From assembly GCA_035518875.1 (NCBI GenBank), contig DATIXD010000045.1:1-17520 (forward strand): DNA of 17,520 nucleotides, read 5' to 3'. The DNA comes from DATIXD01 sp035518875. Lineage in GTDB: Bacteria > Pseudomonadota > Gammaproteobacteria > Methylococcales > Methylococcaceae. Under the pieces are notes generated by a model. That model was not told the DNA's origin. It searched no databases and saw nothing but the letters and a program-made list of their open reading frames with translations. A program made the position numbers and the translations under genes. Shown piece by piece: positions 1 to 7,929 of this stretch; within the stretch, counting starts at the first letter, position 1; each line of letters opens with the position of its first letter.

Positions 1-732
1 GAGGAAATCCTGCCTCGCAACACCGTTCTAACCCGACCGGGCTATGCCGGCAAGATTCGTCCGGTCGCGGCCAATCTGGACCGGGTGTTCGTGGTGATTG
101 CGCCCGTGCCGGAACCGGACTGGCTTCTGGTCGATCAATACCTGGCCGTTTGCGAACACTGCGGCATACCCGCCCAGCTGATTTTCAACAAGCTCGACCT
201 GACCGGTGGCGAAGCCGAGGTTATGGGCCGGCTGGAAGATTACCGGCGAATCGGCTATACGACGCATGGGGTCAGTGCCCGCAGCGGAATGGGACTGGCC
301 GAGCTGAAACACATCCTGCAAGGCCATTGCTCAATGTTGGCGGGGCAATCGGGCGTCGGCAAATCCTCCCTGACCAACGCGCTGCTCCCCGAGAAGAACC
401 TGGCCACCTCCACGCTCTCCGCAAAAAGCGGATTGGGCCGGCACACCACCACCACGGCCACGCTTTATCATTTGCCCGAAGGCGGCGATCTCATCGACAG
501 CCCCGGCGTCGCGGTCTTCGGTCTGGCGGAAATCTGCGGCCGGGAGTTGGCGGCGGGTTACCGCGAGTTTCAGCCCCACATCGCCCGCTGCCAGTTCAAC
601 GACTGCCGCCACGCCAACGACAAGGGCTGCGCAGTACGTGCAGCGGTGGAATCGGGGCAGGTCTGCCCGGCTCGCTACCAGCGTTACCTCAAGCTCCTGG
701 ACAAACTGGCCGCGCGATCCGGGACGGGTTAG
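1..732 (+). CDS. rsgA: Ribosome small-subunit-dependent GTPase RsgA, 3' part (5' truncated by window edge)
   Basis: The reading frame is open from base 1, so the true start and most of the N-terminal OB domain lie outside the window. RsgA is a GTPase that acts late in 30S ribosomal subunit maturation in the cytoplasm. The circularly permuted GTPase motif order typical of the family is visible: NKLD (G4, near base 190) comes before GQSGVGKS (G1, bases 343-366), which precedes DSPG (G3, near base 496). After the G domain comes the zinc-binding knuckle C-x4-C-x-H-x5-C (bases 589-633) and a helical C-terminus rich in Arg, Leu and Lys. Length and order fit the family with about 80-100 N-terminal residues missing. 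A possible internal GTG start at 85 would discard conserved sequence and is not the real start. The next gene has its own promoter, so rsgA probably ends its transcription unit. Confidence 0.95.
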   Translation, partial: EEILPRNTVLTRPGYAGKIRPVAANLDRVFVVIAPVPEPDWLLVDQYLAVCEHCGIPAQLIFNKLDLTGGEAEVMGRLEDYRRIGYTTHGVSARSGMGLAELKHILQGHCSMLAGQSGVGKSSLTNALLPEKNLATSTLSAKSGLGRHTTTTATLYHLPEGGDLIDSPGVAVFGLAEICGRELAAGYREFQPHIARCQFNDCRHANDKGCAVRAAVESGQVCPARYQRYLKLLDKLAARSGTG

Positions 733-775
733 CCGAATCGCCGGTTTACTGCTACGGCTATTCCCCGACTCGTCG

Positions 776-806
776 TTGACCCAAACGGTTCTTCCAGCGG
801 TACAAT
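776..806 (+). promoter_or_regulatory. Sigma70-like promoter for pcm
   Basis: A TTGACC -35 box (776-781) and a TACAAT -10 box (801-806) are separated by 19 bases. Both hexamers are close to consensus, though the spacer is longer than the optimal 17. They lie in the 120-base gap between the rsgA stop and the methyltransferase start, giving an expected transcript start near 813 and a leader of about 40 bases. No transcription data; inferred from sequence only. Confidence 0.5.
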
Positions 807-852
807 CGGTTCATCGCGCATGCCGTGCGATCCGTACCGCGAGGAATCTGCC

Positions 853-1608
853 ATGCTCAACACGTCCTTGCCCGTTTTCCGCAAGCCGTTTCTGCTTCTA
901 TTGCTCTTCCTCGTCGGTGTTTTCAGTGCCGCTTCACAAGCCGAATTAGATTACGCTGCGCGGCGACAAGCGATGATCGATGAAATCCGGGGGGAGGCCC
1001 GTTGGACCAGCGACGAGCTCGGCAAGAAGGAACTCGACGCCGCCACGCTCGCCGCAATGAACAGGGTCGCGCGGCAAGAATTCGTGAGCCAGGAGCTGAA
1101 GTCCCTCGCCTATGCGAACCGCCCGCTGCCCATCGGTTACGGGCAGACTATCTCGCAGCCCTTTATCGTCGCCGTCATGACCGACCTCTTGCGCCTCAAA
1201 CCCGGCGATTCGGTTCTGGAAATCGGCACCGGTTCGGGTTATCAGGCGGCGATCCTGGCCGAGATGACCAAGCGGGTTTACTCCATCGAAATCATCCCGG
1301 AATTGGCGAAAGAAGCAACCGACCGCTTGAAACGTCTCGGCTACGCCAACGTGGAAACGAAAGTCGGCGATGGCTATTACGGCTGGAAGGAGAGGGCGCC
1401 CTTCGATGCGATCATCGTCACCGCTGCGCCCACGCAAATTCCTCCGCCCCTGGTGGAACAGCTCAAACCGGGCGGCCGTCTGGTGATCCCGGTCGGCGGC
1501 CGCTTCATGATGCAGTATCTGGTGTTGGTGGAGAAAGCCCCGGACGGCAAGCTCACCACGCGCGAATTGCTGCCGGTGCAGTTCGTGCCCTTGACGGGCG
1601 AGCATTAG
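853..1608 (+). CDS. pcm: Protein-L-isoaspartate O-methyltransferase with N-terminal signal peptide (exported PIMT)
   Basis: PIMT uses S-adenosylmethionine to methylate the carboxyl of L-isoaspartyl residues, starting repair of aged proteins. The start at 853 is chosen because GAGGA (841-845) sits 7 bases upstream; a GTG/ATG-type start at 820 would add 11 residues ahead of the signal. From 853 the product is 251 residues. Residues about 1-31 form a signal peptide: a basic stretch, a Leu/Val/Phe-rich core, and an A-S-Q-A cleavage site. The mature part has the family hallmarks: the P-I-G-x-G-Q-T-I-S-Q-P motif (about residue 92), the SAM-binding VLEIGTGSGYQ motif (about 120-130), an acidic loop in YSIEI, and a Pro-rich LKPGGRLVIPVG strand. 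Classical Pcm is cytoplasmic and about 208 residues; the extra length here is essentially the export signal, so a periplasmic repair role is inferred. The next gene follows after 9 bases and is probably co-transcribed. Confidence 0.92.
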   Translation: MLNTSLPVFRKPFLLLLLFLVGVFSAASQAELDYAARRQAMIDEIRGEARWTSDELGKKELDAATLAAMNRVARQEFVSQELKSLAYANRPLPIGYGQTISQPFIVAVMTDLLRLKPGDSVLEIGTGSGYQAAILAEMTKRVYSIEIIPELAKEATDRLKRLGYANVETKVGDGYYGWKERAPFDAIIVTAAPTQIPPPLVEQLKPGGRLVIPVGGRFMMQYLVLVEKAPDGKLTTRELLPVQFVPLTGEH

Positions 1609-1617
1609 GCCGAACCC

Positions 1618-4047
1618 ATGAACACGGAAAAGCCGTCCACCCTGTTCCTCTGCTCCGTCGCCCTGATCTCGGCCAGTGCGCTGGCCTACGAAATCCTGTT
1701 GATGCGACTGTTTTCCATCGTCCAGTGGCATCACTTCGCCTACATGATGATCAGCCTGGCGCTGCTCGGCTTCGGAGCCAGCGGGACGTTTCTCACACTG
1801 GCCCGAAATTTTCTACTTCCGCGCTTCACCGCCGCCTTTACCACGAACGCCTCACTGTTAGGCCTGAGTTCGGCGCTTTGTTTTCTCGCCGCCCAGACGG
1901 TTCCGTTCAACGCTCTGGAAATCCTATGGAGTGCGTCGGAGTGGCGAAAGCTGATCTTCATCTACTTGCTGCTCATCCCCCCTTTTTTCTTCGCCGCCAA
2001 CTGCGTCGGCCTCGCCTTCCAGCATTTCAAGGATGATCTGGGCAGGATTTACGCAGCGGATCTTTTGGGTAGTGGCTTGGGCGCACTGGGCGTGGTGCTG
2101 CTGCTGTTCCTGGCTTTCCCGCTGACCGCCCTGCGCCTGATCGGGGGGGGCGGTCTCATCGCCGCCGCGCTCGGCTGGCTAGGCCTGGGAGGCGTCCCGC
2201 GTCAGCGCGCCGCCCTGCTCGCCGCAGCCGCACCCATCCTCTGGGTGGTCTTATCGCTCGGCGGGGCGGAATTAAAACCGGTGGAATACAAGGGACTCGC
2301 GCAGACGCTGCAAGTGATCGGGGCATCCAAGCTTGCGGAGCGTTCCAGCCCCTTGGGCCTCCTGACGGTCGTACAAAGCCCGACCATCCCCTTCCGCTAT
2401 GCGCCGGGGCTCAGCCTGAACAGCCCAGGGGAGGTTCCAGAACAGCTGGCGGTTTTCACCGACGGTGACGGCATGAGTGTCATCAACCGTTACTCGGGGG
2501 ACCCTAAAACGCTCACCTTTCTGGACTACATCCCCTCGGCGCTGCCTTATCATCTCCTGCCGCGCAAACCGTATGTCTTGGTGCTAGGTGCCGGTGGCGG
2601 CAGCGAGGTGCTCCAGGCCCTTTATCACAAGGCCGAGTTAATCGACGCCGTGGAGCTCAATGGCCAGATGGTTGATCTGATGCGACACGAATACGGCGAT
2701 TTCGCCGGACATATCTACGAAAATCCCAGGGTTCGGGTCCGTGTGGACGAAGCCAGGGGCTTCGTGGCGGCCTCGAAGGATCACTACGATCTGATCCAGC
2801 TGGCCCTGCTCGATGCCTTCAACGCCTCGTCGGCGGGTCTTTACGCATTGAACGAGAGCTATGTCTACACTGTCGAGGCGCTGCGGGAGTATCTCGCGCA
2901 CCTCAATTCTGGTGGAATGCTGGCCATCACGCGCTGGATCAGGCTGCCGCCGCGCGACGATGTGAAATTATTCGCGACGGCGGTCGAGGCCTTGGAACAC
3001 GCCGGCGTCGCTCAGCCGGGCCAACAGCTTGCCTGGATACGCAGCTGGCAGACTAGCACGCTCCTGATCAAGAACGGCGAGTTCAGTCCCGATGAAATTG
3101 CCGCGCTGCGACGCTTCTGCGCGGAACGTTCGTTCGACATCGTCTGGTATCCGGGCGTCCAGGCGGAGGAGACCAATGTCTACAATGTCCTCAAGGAACC
3201 CTATTTTTTCCAGGCGGCCACCGCCCTGCTTGGGGTCGATCGGCGGTCGTTCATAGCCCGCTACAAGTTCGACATCGAACCTGCAACCGATGACCGGCCT
3301 TATTTCTTTCGTTTCTTTCGGTGGCCGCTACTGCCCGAACTATTGGAACGACGCGGCGCGGGCGGGCTGTCGATGCTGGACATGGGCTATTTGACGCTGA
3401 TCGCGGCCCTGTTCCAGGCCGCTATCGTTAGCGTGTTGCTCATCCTCGCCCCGCTCAAAACGCTCGGTCGAATCGGCAATCAGGCCATCCGGCAAGCCCA
3501 GCGCCGAAGGGCAGCGGTTTATTTTTCCGCCATAGGCCTTGCCTTCATGTTCATGGAGATCGTTTACATCCAGAAATTCATTCTATACCTGGCCCATCCG
3601 CTATATGCGATCCCGGTGGTGCTAGCGGGATTTCTGTTTTTCGCGGGCTTGGGCAGCGGCTTCGCCGCCAGGATCGAGCCGCAGTATGCCTCCGCTAAAG
3701 TGGCGCGGGCGGTGGGTCTCATCGCCCTGGTTTCGTTTGCCTATCTGATCCTGCTGCCGCTGCTGTTCGGCGCGTCGATGGGCCTGCCCGCCCCGGTAAA
3801 GATCGTCATCGTCCTGGGACTGATCGCGCCCATCGCCTTTTTCATGGGGCTGCCGTTTCCGCTGGGGCTCTCGCGCTTGGCCCAATCATCCGCCGCGCTC
3901 ATCCCTTGGGTCTGGGGCATCAACGGTTGCGCTTCGGTGATCGCCGCGATCCTCGCCACGCTGCTCGCCATTCACTTCGGCCAGACCGTAGTTCTGCTTT
4001 TGGCCCTGCTGATGTATGCAACGGCTGTGTGGTCCATGCGCGAGTAG
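1618..4047 (+). CDS. Polytopic membrane protein with internal spermidine-synthase-like (Rossmann methyltransferase fold) domain
   Basis: An 809-residue protein in three parts. Residues about 10-215 contain several hydrophobic helices. About 230-570 is a soluble spermidine-synthase-like domain. About 585-805 is a second multi-helix membrane region. In the middle, VLVLGAGGGSEV (about residues 321-332) is the glycine-rich SAM/dcSAM loop and is followed by the acidic strand end DAVELN. A TDDRPYFF motif near residue 557 is typical of these large membrane spermidine-synthase-like proteins. The canonical aminopropyltransferase loop (D-S-[ST]-D-P after the YDLI strand) is not seen; the sequence is YDLIQLALLDAFNAS. 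A true polyamine synthase role is therefore doubtful and the substrate is unknown. The start is ATG 9 bases after the pcm stop, with no clear Shine-Dalgarno site, suggesting translational coupling to the exported PIMT. A joint envelope methylation or repair function is speculation. Confidence 0.85.
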   Translation: MNTEKPSTLFLCSVALISASALAYEILLMRLFSIVQWHHFAYMMISLALLGFGASGTFLTLARNFLLPRFTAAFTTNASLLGLSSALCFLAAQTVPFNALEILWSASEWRKLIFIYLLLIPPFFFAANCVGLAFQHFKDDLGRIYAADLLGSGLGALGVVLLLFLAFPLTALRLIGGGGLIAAALGWLGLGGVPRQRAALLAAAAPILWVVLSLGGAELKPVEYKGLAQTLQVIGASKLAERSSPLGLLTVVQSPTIPFRYAPGLSLNSPGEVPEQLAVFTDGDGMSVINRYSGDPKTLTFLDYIPSALPYHLLPRKPYVLVLGAGGGSEVLQALYHKAELIDAVELNGQMVDLMRHEYGDFAGHIYENPRVRVRVDEARGFVAASKDHYDLIQLALLDAFNASSAGLYALNESYVYTVEALREYLAHLNSGGMLAITRWIRLPPRDDVKLFATAVEALEHAGVAQPGQQLAWIRSWQTSTLLIKNGEFSPDEIAALRRFCAERSFDIVWYPGVQAEETNVYNVLKEPYFFQAATALLGVDRRSFIARYKFDIEPATDDRPYFFRFFRWPLLPELLERRGAGGLSMLDMGYLTLIAALFQAAIVSVLLILAPLKTLGRIGNQAIRQAQRRRAAVYFSAIGLAFMFMEIVYIQKFILYLAHPLYAIPVVLAGFLFFAGLGSGFAARIEPQYASAKVARAVGLIALVSFAYLILLPLLFGASMGLPAPVKIVIVLGLIAPIAFFMGLPFPLGLSRLAQSSAALIPWVWGINGCASVIAAILATLLAIHFGQTVVLLLALLMYATAVWSMRE

Positions 4048-4149
4048 CTTGCAAGATTTGGTTACCGAATGCCGCTGACCAAGGACACTCGGAACAAGTG
4101 CATCCGCGATTTGTCACAAGTTGTCATCGGAAGACGTGGTTTCCGGTGG

Positions 4150-4203
4150 CTGCCAAAATCAATCGCTCGGAGTGATTGATTTTGGCGGTGCATCGGTGCA
4201 CCG
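4150..4203. repeat. Two adjacent strong hairpins upstream of the diguanylate cyclase gene
   Basis: The first is a perfect 13-bp inverted repeat, GCCAAAATCAATC (4152-4164) and its complement (4174-4186). It extends inward by three more pairs (G-U, C-G, U-A) to a CGG triloop and outward by wobble pairs. Directly after it, CGGTGCA (4186-4192) pairs perfectly with TGCACCG (4197-4203) around a TCGG tetraloop. Neither is followed by a T-run, so a standard intrinsic terminator is not supported. They may terminate or stabilise the upstream mRNA, act in the leader of the cyclase gene, or be a DNA-binding site. Confidence 0.7.
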
Positions 4204-4317
4204 AGGAAGTGCTGACTTCATCAGAGCTTCCCTAACGACATGGAAAAATGGATCGGCTTTATTTGATACTATGGAAGCACTCACGACGGCCTGCGCAAAA
4301 CGGCTCTTGAGCCCGCT

Positions 4318-5631
4318 ATGGATCAAACGCTTTCGAATCTGTCAGTTGCCTGGCTGGAGCAGGCTCCATTCCCGGTGTTGGTCGTCGAATTGGAAAAGGA
4401 TCGTCTGCTCGATTGCAACCATCGTGCGAGGGAGTTGTTTCAGTTGGACGACAGGCGGCTTCCCGGCGAAGTCTCAGCGCTTTTCGAAAATGCCGGGGAG
4501 TTCGGCGAACTCCTCGTCTTGCTGAGCAAAAAGGGCGGTGTCGTTGATTACAAAGCCTGCCTGAAACTGGCTTCCGGCCAGCGTTTGTGGGGTTCTCTCG
4601 CGGCGAGTGTGGCGGAAATCGAGGGTAGGCCGGTGATGGTGCTCTCGATCAATGCCCTAAGCGTCTGTGAGAATGCTGGTTCGCAATTTCTTTGCGATCG
4701 CATCTTGTGGCAGGAAGTGTTCGAGCGCGCCGGAGTGGGCATTGCAATTTTAGATCGGAACCGCCATTGCGTAACGGTCAACGACCGTTGGCGGGAAATG
4801 TTTGGTTATTTTGGCGCGGAGGTTCGGGAGTTGCCATTTCCCGCCCCGGCTTCGATGCATGTGCGGCAATGGAATCGCAGGTTGCGTGCGTTGGTGGGCG
4901 GCGAGATCGATGGTTTCCGGATGGAAATACAGTGTCTTAGCGAAGGTGGCGGGCTTTTTTGGTGCGACGTTTCGGCGACCCCCATTCGAACCCGCGAAGG
5001 TCAGTTGGATTTCATCCTTTGTTTCCTGATAGACATCGGCGACCGCAAACTGGTCGAGGAGCAGTTGCGCGAAGCCAACTTGCGGCTGGAGGCGCAGTTG
5101 GCCCAAATCCAGGCTTTGCAGGAGAAACTGAGCGAAGAGGTGCTGCGCGATTCGCTGACCGGCCTCTATAACCGGCGCTATCTGGAAGAAACCCTGGTGC
5201 GCGAGTTGTCGCGGGCGGGCCGGGAGAATCGACCGCTCAGCCTGGTCATGATGGATATCGACCACTTCAAGCGGCTCAACGACACCCACGGCCACCAGGC
5301 AGGCGATTTGGTGCTGAGGGAGTTGGGCGTCCTGCTGCGTGGGCGCATGCGTGGCGAGGATATTGCTTGTCGATTCGGGGGGGAGGAGTTCGTTGCGATC
5401 CTACCGGGCGCATCGCTGGCTGCGGCGGAGCAGCGCGCGGAGGAATGGCGGATCGCTTTTCAGGCGATGCGCCTGCCATATGAAGGCAAATATCTGCATG
5501 CCACGCTTTCCTTGGGGCTCGCGAATTTCCCCAAACACGGGATCAGCGCCGACGAGTTGCTTTTCCAGGCGGACAGCGCGCTATACATGGCCAAGCGGGC
5601 CGGACGCAACCGGGTAATGGTGTGCGGATAA
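4318..5631 (+). CDS. PAS-PAS-GGDEF diguanylate cyclase
   Basis: A 437-residue soluble signalling enzyme predicted to make the second messenger cyclic di-GMP from two GTP. Residues about 10-112 look like a divergent PAS fold and about 130-243 like a second PAS domain. About 243-275 is a charged coiled-coil linker, and 276-437 is the GGDEF domain. The catalytic signature is intact: DIDHFK at 313-318 and GGEEF at 354-358. The allosteric inhibition site RxxD is present as RGED (345-348), exactly five residues before GGEEF, so product inhibition is expected. There is no EAL domain, no transmembrane helix and no receiver domain, so the signal is presumably cytoplasmic (redox, light or ligand sensed by PAS). 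The ATG at 4318 has no clear Shine-Dalgarno site. The gene is separated by 270 bases from the upstream gene and by 87 from relA. Confidence 0.93.
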   Translation: MDQTLSNLSVAWLEQAPFPVLVVELEKDRLLDCNHRARELFQLDDRRLPGEVSALFENAGEFGELLVLLSKKGGVVDYKACLKLASGQRLWGSLAASVAEIEGRPVMVLSINALSVCENAGSQFLCDRILWQEVFERAGVGIAILDRNRHCVTVNDRWREMFGYFGAEVRELPFPAPASMHVRQWNRRLRALVGGEIDGFRMEIQCLSEGGGLFWCDVSATPIRTREGQLDFILCFLIDIGDRKLVEEQLREANLRLEAQLAQIQALQEKLSEEVLRDSLTGLYNRRYLEETLVRELSRAGRENRPLSLVMMDIDHFKRLNDTHGHQAGDLVLRELGVLLRGRMRGEDIACRFGGEEFVAILPGASLAAAEQRAEEWRIAFQAMRLPYEGKYLHATLSLGLANFPKHGISADELLFQADSALYMAKRAGRNRVMVCG

Positions 5632-5718
5632 GCCTTGTTCAGGAATGCATTCCAAGGCGCGATCATCCTGGCCAAGACGCCGCTTCTACTTCATGCTGAC
5701 ATGGCCTAAGAATTCAAT

Positions 5719-7896
5719 ATGAAGCACTCGCTCTATCAAACCGATCTTTCCTCCCACCCGCATGAGCGCTTGCTGGAGAGGCTTTGCGCCGGTTTTGACG
5801 AACGCGAATCCAAAGCCTTGGCCGAGGCTCTGAATTTCGCCGTCGAAGCGCGGGATCGTGACCAGCTGGTCAGGCCACGCGGTATCGATGTCGCCAATAT
5901 CCTGCTCGGCCTGAAGGTGGACGCACAGACCCTCGAAGCGGCTCTGCTCAGCGATCCTTATCTGCGCGATAGCCTCAAGGAAGGTTATGTGCGGGCCCAT
6001 TTCGGGGAGGCCGTCGCCAATCTGGTGCAGAAGGTGAACTGGCTGAACACCTTCAACGAATATTCCGAAGAGGAAATCCGCGAACCGGAACAGGCCGAAC
6101 TGTTACGGCGGATGCTGCTGGCAGTGGTCAACGACGTGCGCGCGGTCCTCATCAAGCTGGCTTATAGGGTGCAACGCTTGCGCCTGCTCAAGCATCAGGA
6201 CGATGGCGTCCGTCGGAAGATCGCCCGCGAGACCCTGGACATTTTCGCGCCCCTGGCCAACCGCCTCGGCGTGGGGCAGCTCAAATGGGAGCTGGAAGAC
6301 CTGGCTTTTCGGTACCTGCAGCCGGAGGAATATCGCCAGCTCGCCAAGGCGTTAGCGACGAATCGTGCAGAAAGAGAAGCCTACATACATTACTTCATCG
6401 CCCTGGTGGAAAAGGAATTGCACGATAATCACATCCAGGTCAAGGTCTACGGGCGTCCCAAGCATATTTACAGTATCTGGAGCAAGATGCAGCGCAAACA
6501 CATCGCGTTGGACGATCTCTACGATCTGCTCGCGGTGCGGGTGATGGTCGAGCGGGTTTCCGATTGTTACGCGGTGCTGGGATTGGTCCACGGCAAGTGG
6601 TTGCACATCCCCAAGGAGTTCGACGATTACATCGCCAACCCAAAGGATAACGGCTATCAGTCCCTCCATACTGTCGTGATCGGGCCGGAAGGCCGGCCGG
6701 TGGAAGTCCAGATTCGCACCCCCGATATGCATTCTTTCGCCGAGTACGGTATCGCCGCCCACTGGCGCTACAAGGAGGGCGGCAAACAGGATGCGGCCCT
6801 CGACCGCAGCATCGCCTCGCTGCGCTGTCTTCTGGAGAGCAAGGAGGACGATCATGGGCTATTGGAGGATTTCCGCTCGGAATTGTTTGCGGACCAGATT
6901 TTCGTGCTGACACCGAAAGGACAGGTCATCCGCCTGAAGAAAGGCGCGACGCCGGTGGATTTCGCCTACGCGATACACTCCGAGGTCGGACACCGGTGCC
7001 GGGGTGCCAAGGTGAACGGCCATATCGCGCCCCTGACATATGCGCTCAAGTCCGGCGAAAAAGTGGAAATCCTGACGGCCAAACAAGGCGGACCGAGCCT
7101 GGGTTGGCTCGATCCGCACATGGGTTATGTCCGTACCGCTAACGCGCGCGGCAAGATCAAACAGTGGTTCAAACAGCAGGATCATGAAAAGCATCTGCGC
7201 GCGGGCAAGATGATCCTGGAGCGGGAGCGACACAAACTGGGGATGCCCGCCCTGAAAGAAGCCGAGCTGGACGATCTGGCCCGGCATTTTCACCTGCCGC
7301 GCGTCGACGATTTATTGCTTTCGATCGGGCGTGCCGATATCAGCCCGGCGCAGCTCGCCGCCACCCTGAAAATCCCGGGCTTCCAGCAACCCGCGGTGCA
7401 TCCAGCCCTGCCACCACGCAAGCCGATATCGATCGTGGAGGAAGCCGAACAAGTCACTGTCCAGGGTATCCGCAACCTAATGATGCATTTCGCGCACTGC
7501 TGCAATCCCACACCGGGTACGTCCATCATCGGCTACGTCACACTCGGCCATGGGGTGGCAGTCCACCGGCAAGACTGCGTCAATATCATCCAGTTGCCTT
7601 CCCACAAGCGGGCTCGCCTCATCGACGTGGCATGGGGCAGGGAGCCGGAATCCTTTCCGGTGGAAATCGAAGTCAACGCCATCGATCGCAAGGGTTTGCT
7701 GAAGGACGTGACCCATATTCTCGCCCATGAGCACATCAACATCCTGCGCACCAACACCCTCACCAATCCGAAGGATCAGTCGGTCACGATGGAGATCACC
7801 ATCGAGATCGCCGATTTGGGCCAACTCAGCGTCGCGCTGGACAAGATCTGCCAGGTGCACAATGTGCTTGGGGCAAGACGCAAGAGATTGGCGTGA
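5719..7896 (+). CDS. relA: RelA, ribosome-associated (p)ppGpp synthetase
   Basis: RelA transfers pyrophosphate from ATP to GTP or GDP when uncharged tRNA occupies the ribosomal A site, triggering the stringent response. The 725-residue product has the full long-RSH layout: an N-terminal pseudo-hydrolase region (about 25-200), the synthetase domain beginning at GRPKHIYSIW (about 244), TGS from about 392, a zinc-finger/CC region around AHCCNPTPG (about 590), and a C-terminal ACT domain (about 650-725). The hydrolase HDxxED motif is absent, replaced by ALLSDPYL-type sequence. The synthetase carries EFDD (300-303), the ExDD signature of monofunctional RelA rather than the RxKD of bifunctional Rel/SpoT. 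It is therefore a synthetase only, and a separate SpoT is expected elsewhere in the genome. The start at 5719 has only a weak ribosome-binding site. Confidence 0.95.
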   Translation: MKHSLYQTDLSSHPHERLLERLCAGFDERESKALAEALNFAVEARDRDQLVRPRGIDVANILLGLKVDAQTLEAALLSDPYLRDSLKEGYVRAHFGEAVANLVQKVNWLNTFNEYSEEEIREPEQAELLRRMLLAVVNDVRAVLIKLAYRVQRLRLLKHQDDGVRRKIARETLDIFAPLANRLGVGQLKWELEDLAFRYLQPEEYRQLAKALATNRAEREAYIHYFIALVEKELHDNHIQVKVYGRPKHIYSIWSKMQRKHIALDDLYDLLAVRVMVERVSDCYAVLGLVHGKWLHIPKEFDDYIANPKDNGYQSLHTVVIGPEGRPVEVQIRTPDMHSFAEYGIAAHWRYKEGGKQDAALDRSIASLRCLLESKEDDHGLLEDFRSELFADQIFVLTPKGQVIRLKKGATPVDFAYAIHSEVGHRCRGAKVNGHIAPLTYALKSGEKVEILTAKQGGPSLGWLDPHMGYVRTANARGKIKQWFKQQDHEKHLRAGKMILERERHKLGMPALKEAELDDLARHFHLPRVDDLLLSIGRADISPAQLAATLKIPGFQQPAVHPALPPRKPISIVEEAEQVTVQGIRNLMMHFAHCCNPTPGTSIIGYVTLGHGVAVHRQDCVNIIQLPSHKRARLIDVAWGREPESFPVEIEVNAIDRKGLLKDVTHILAHEHINILRTNTLTNPKDQSVTMEITIEIADLGQLSVALDKICQVHNVLGARRKRLA

Positions 7897-7929
7897 GTCA
7901 TCGCGATAAGCCGGCGAAGTAAGAATCAT

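Noticed and set aside
4048..4317. c-di-GMP riboswitch upstream of the diguanylate cyclase
   Set aside because: The conserved c-di-GMP-I core (CACGCACAGGGCAAACC-like) is absent; only two simple hairpins are seen.
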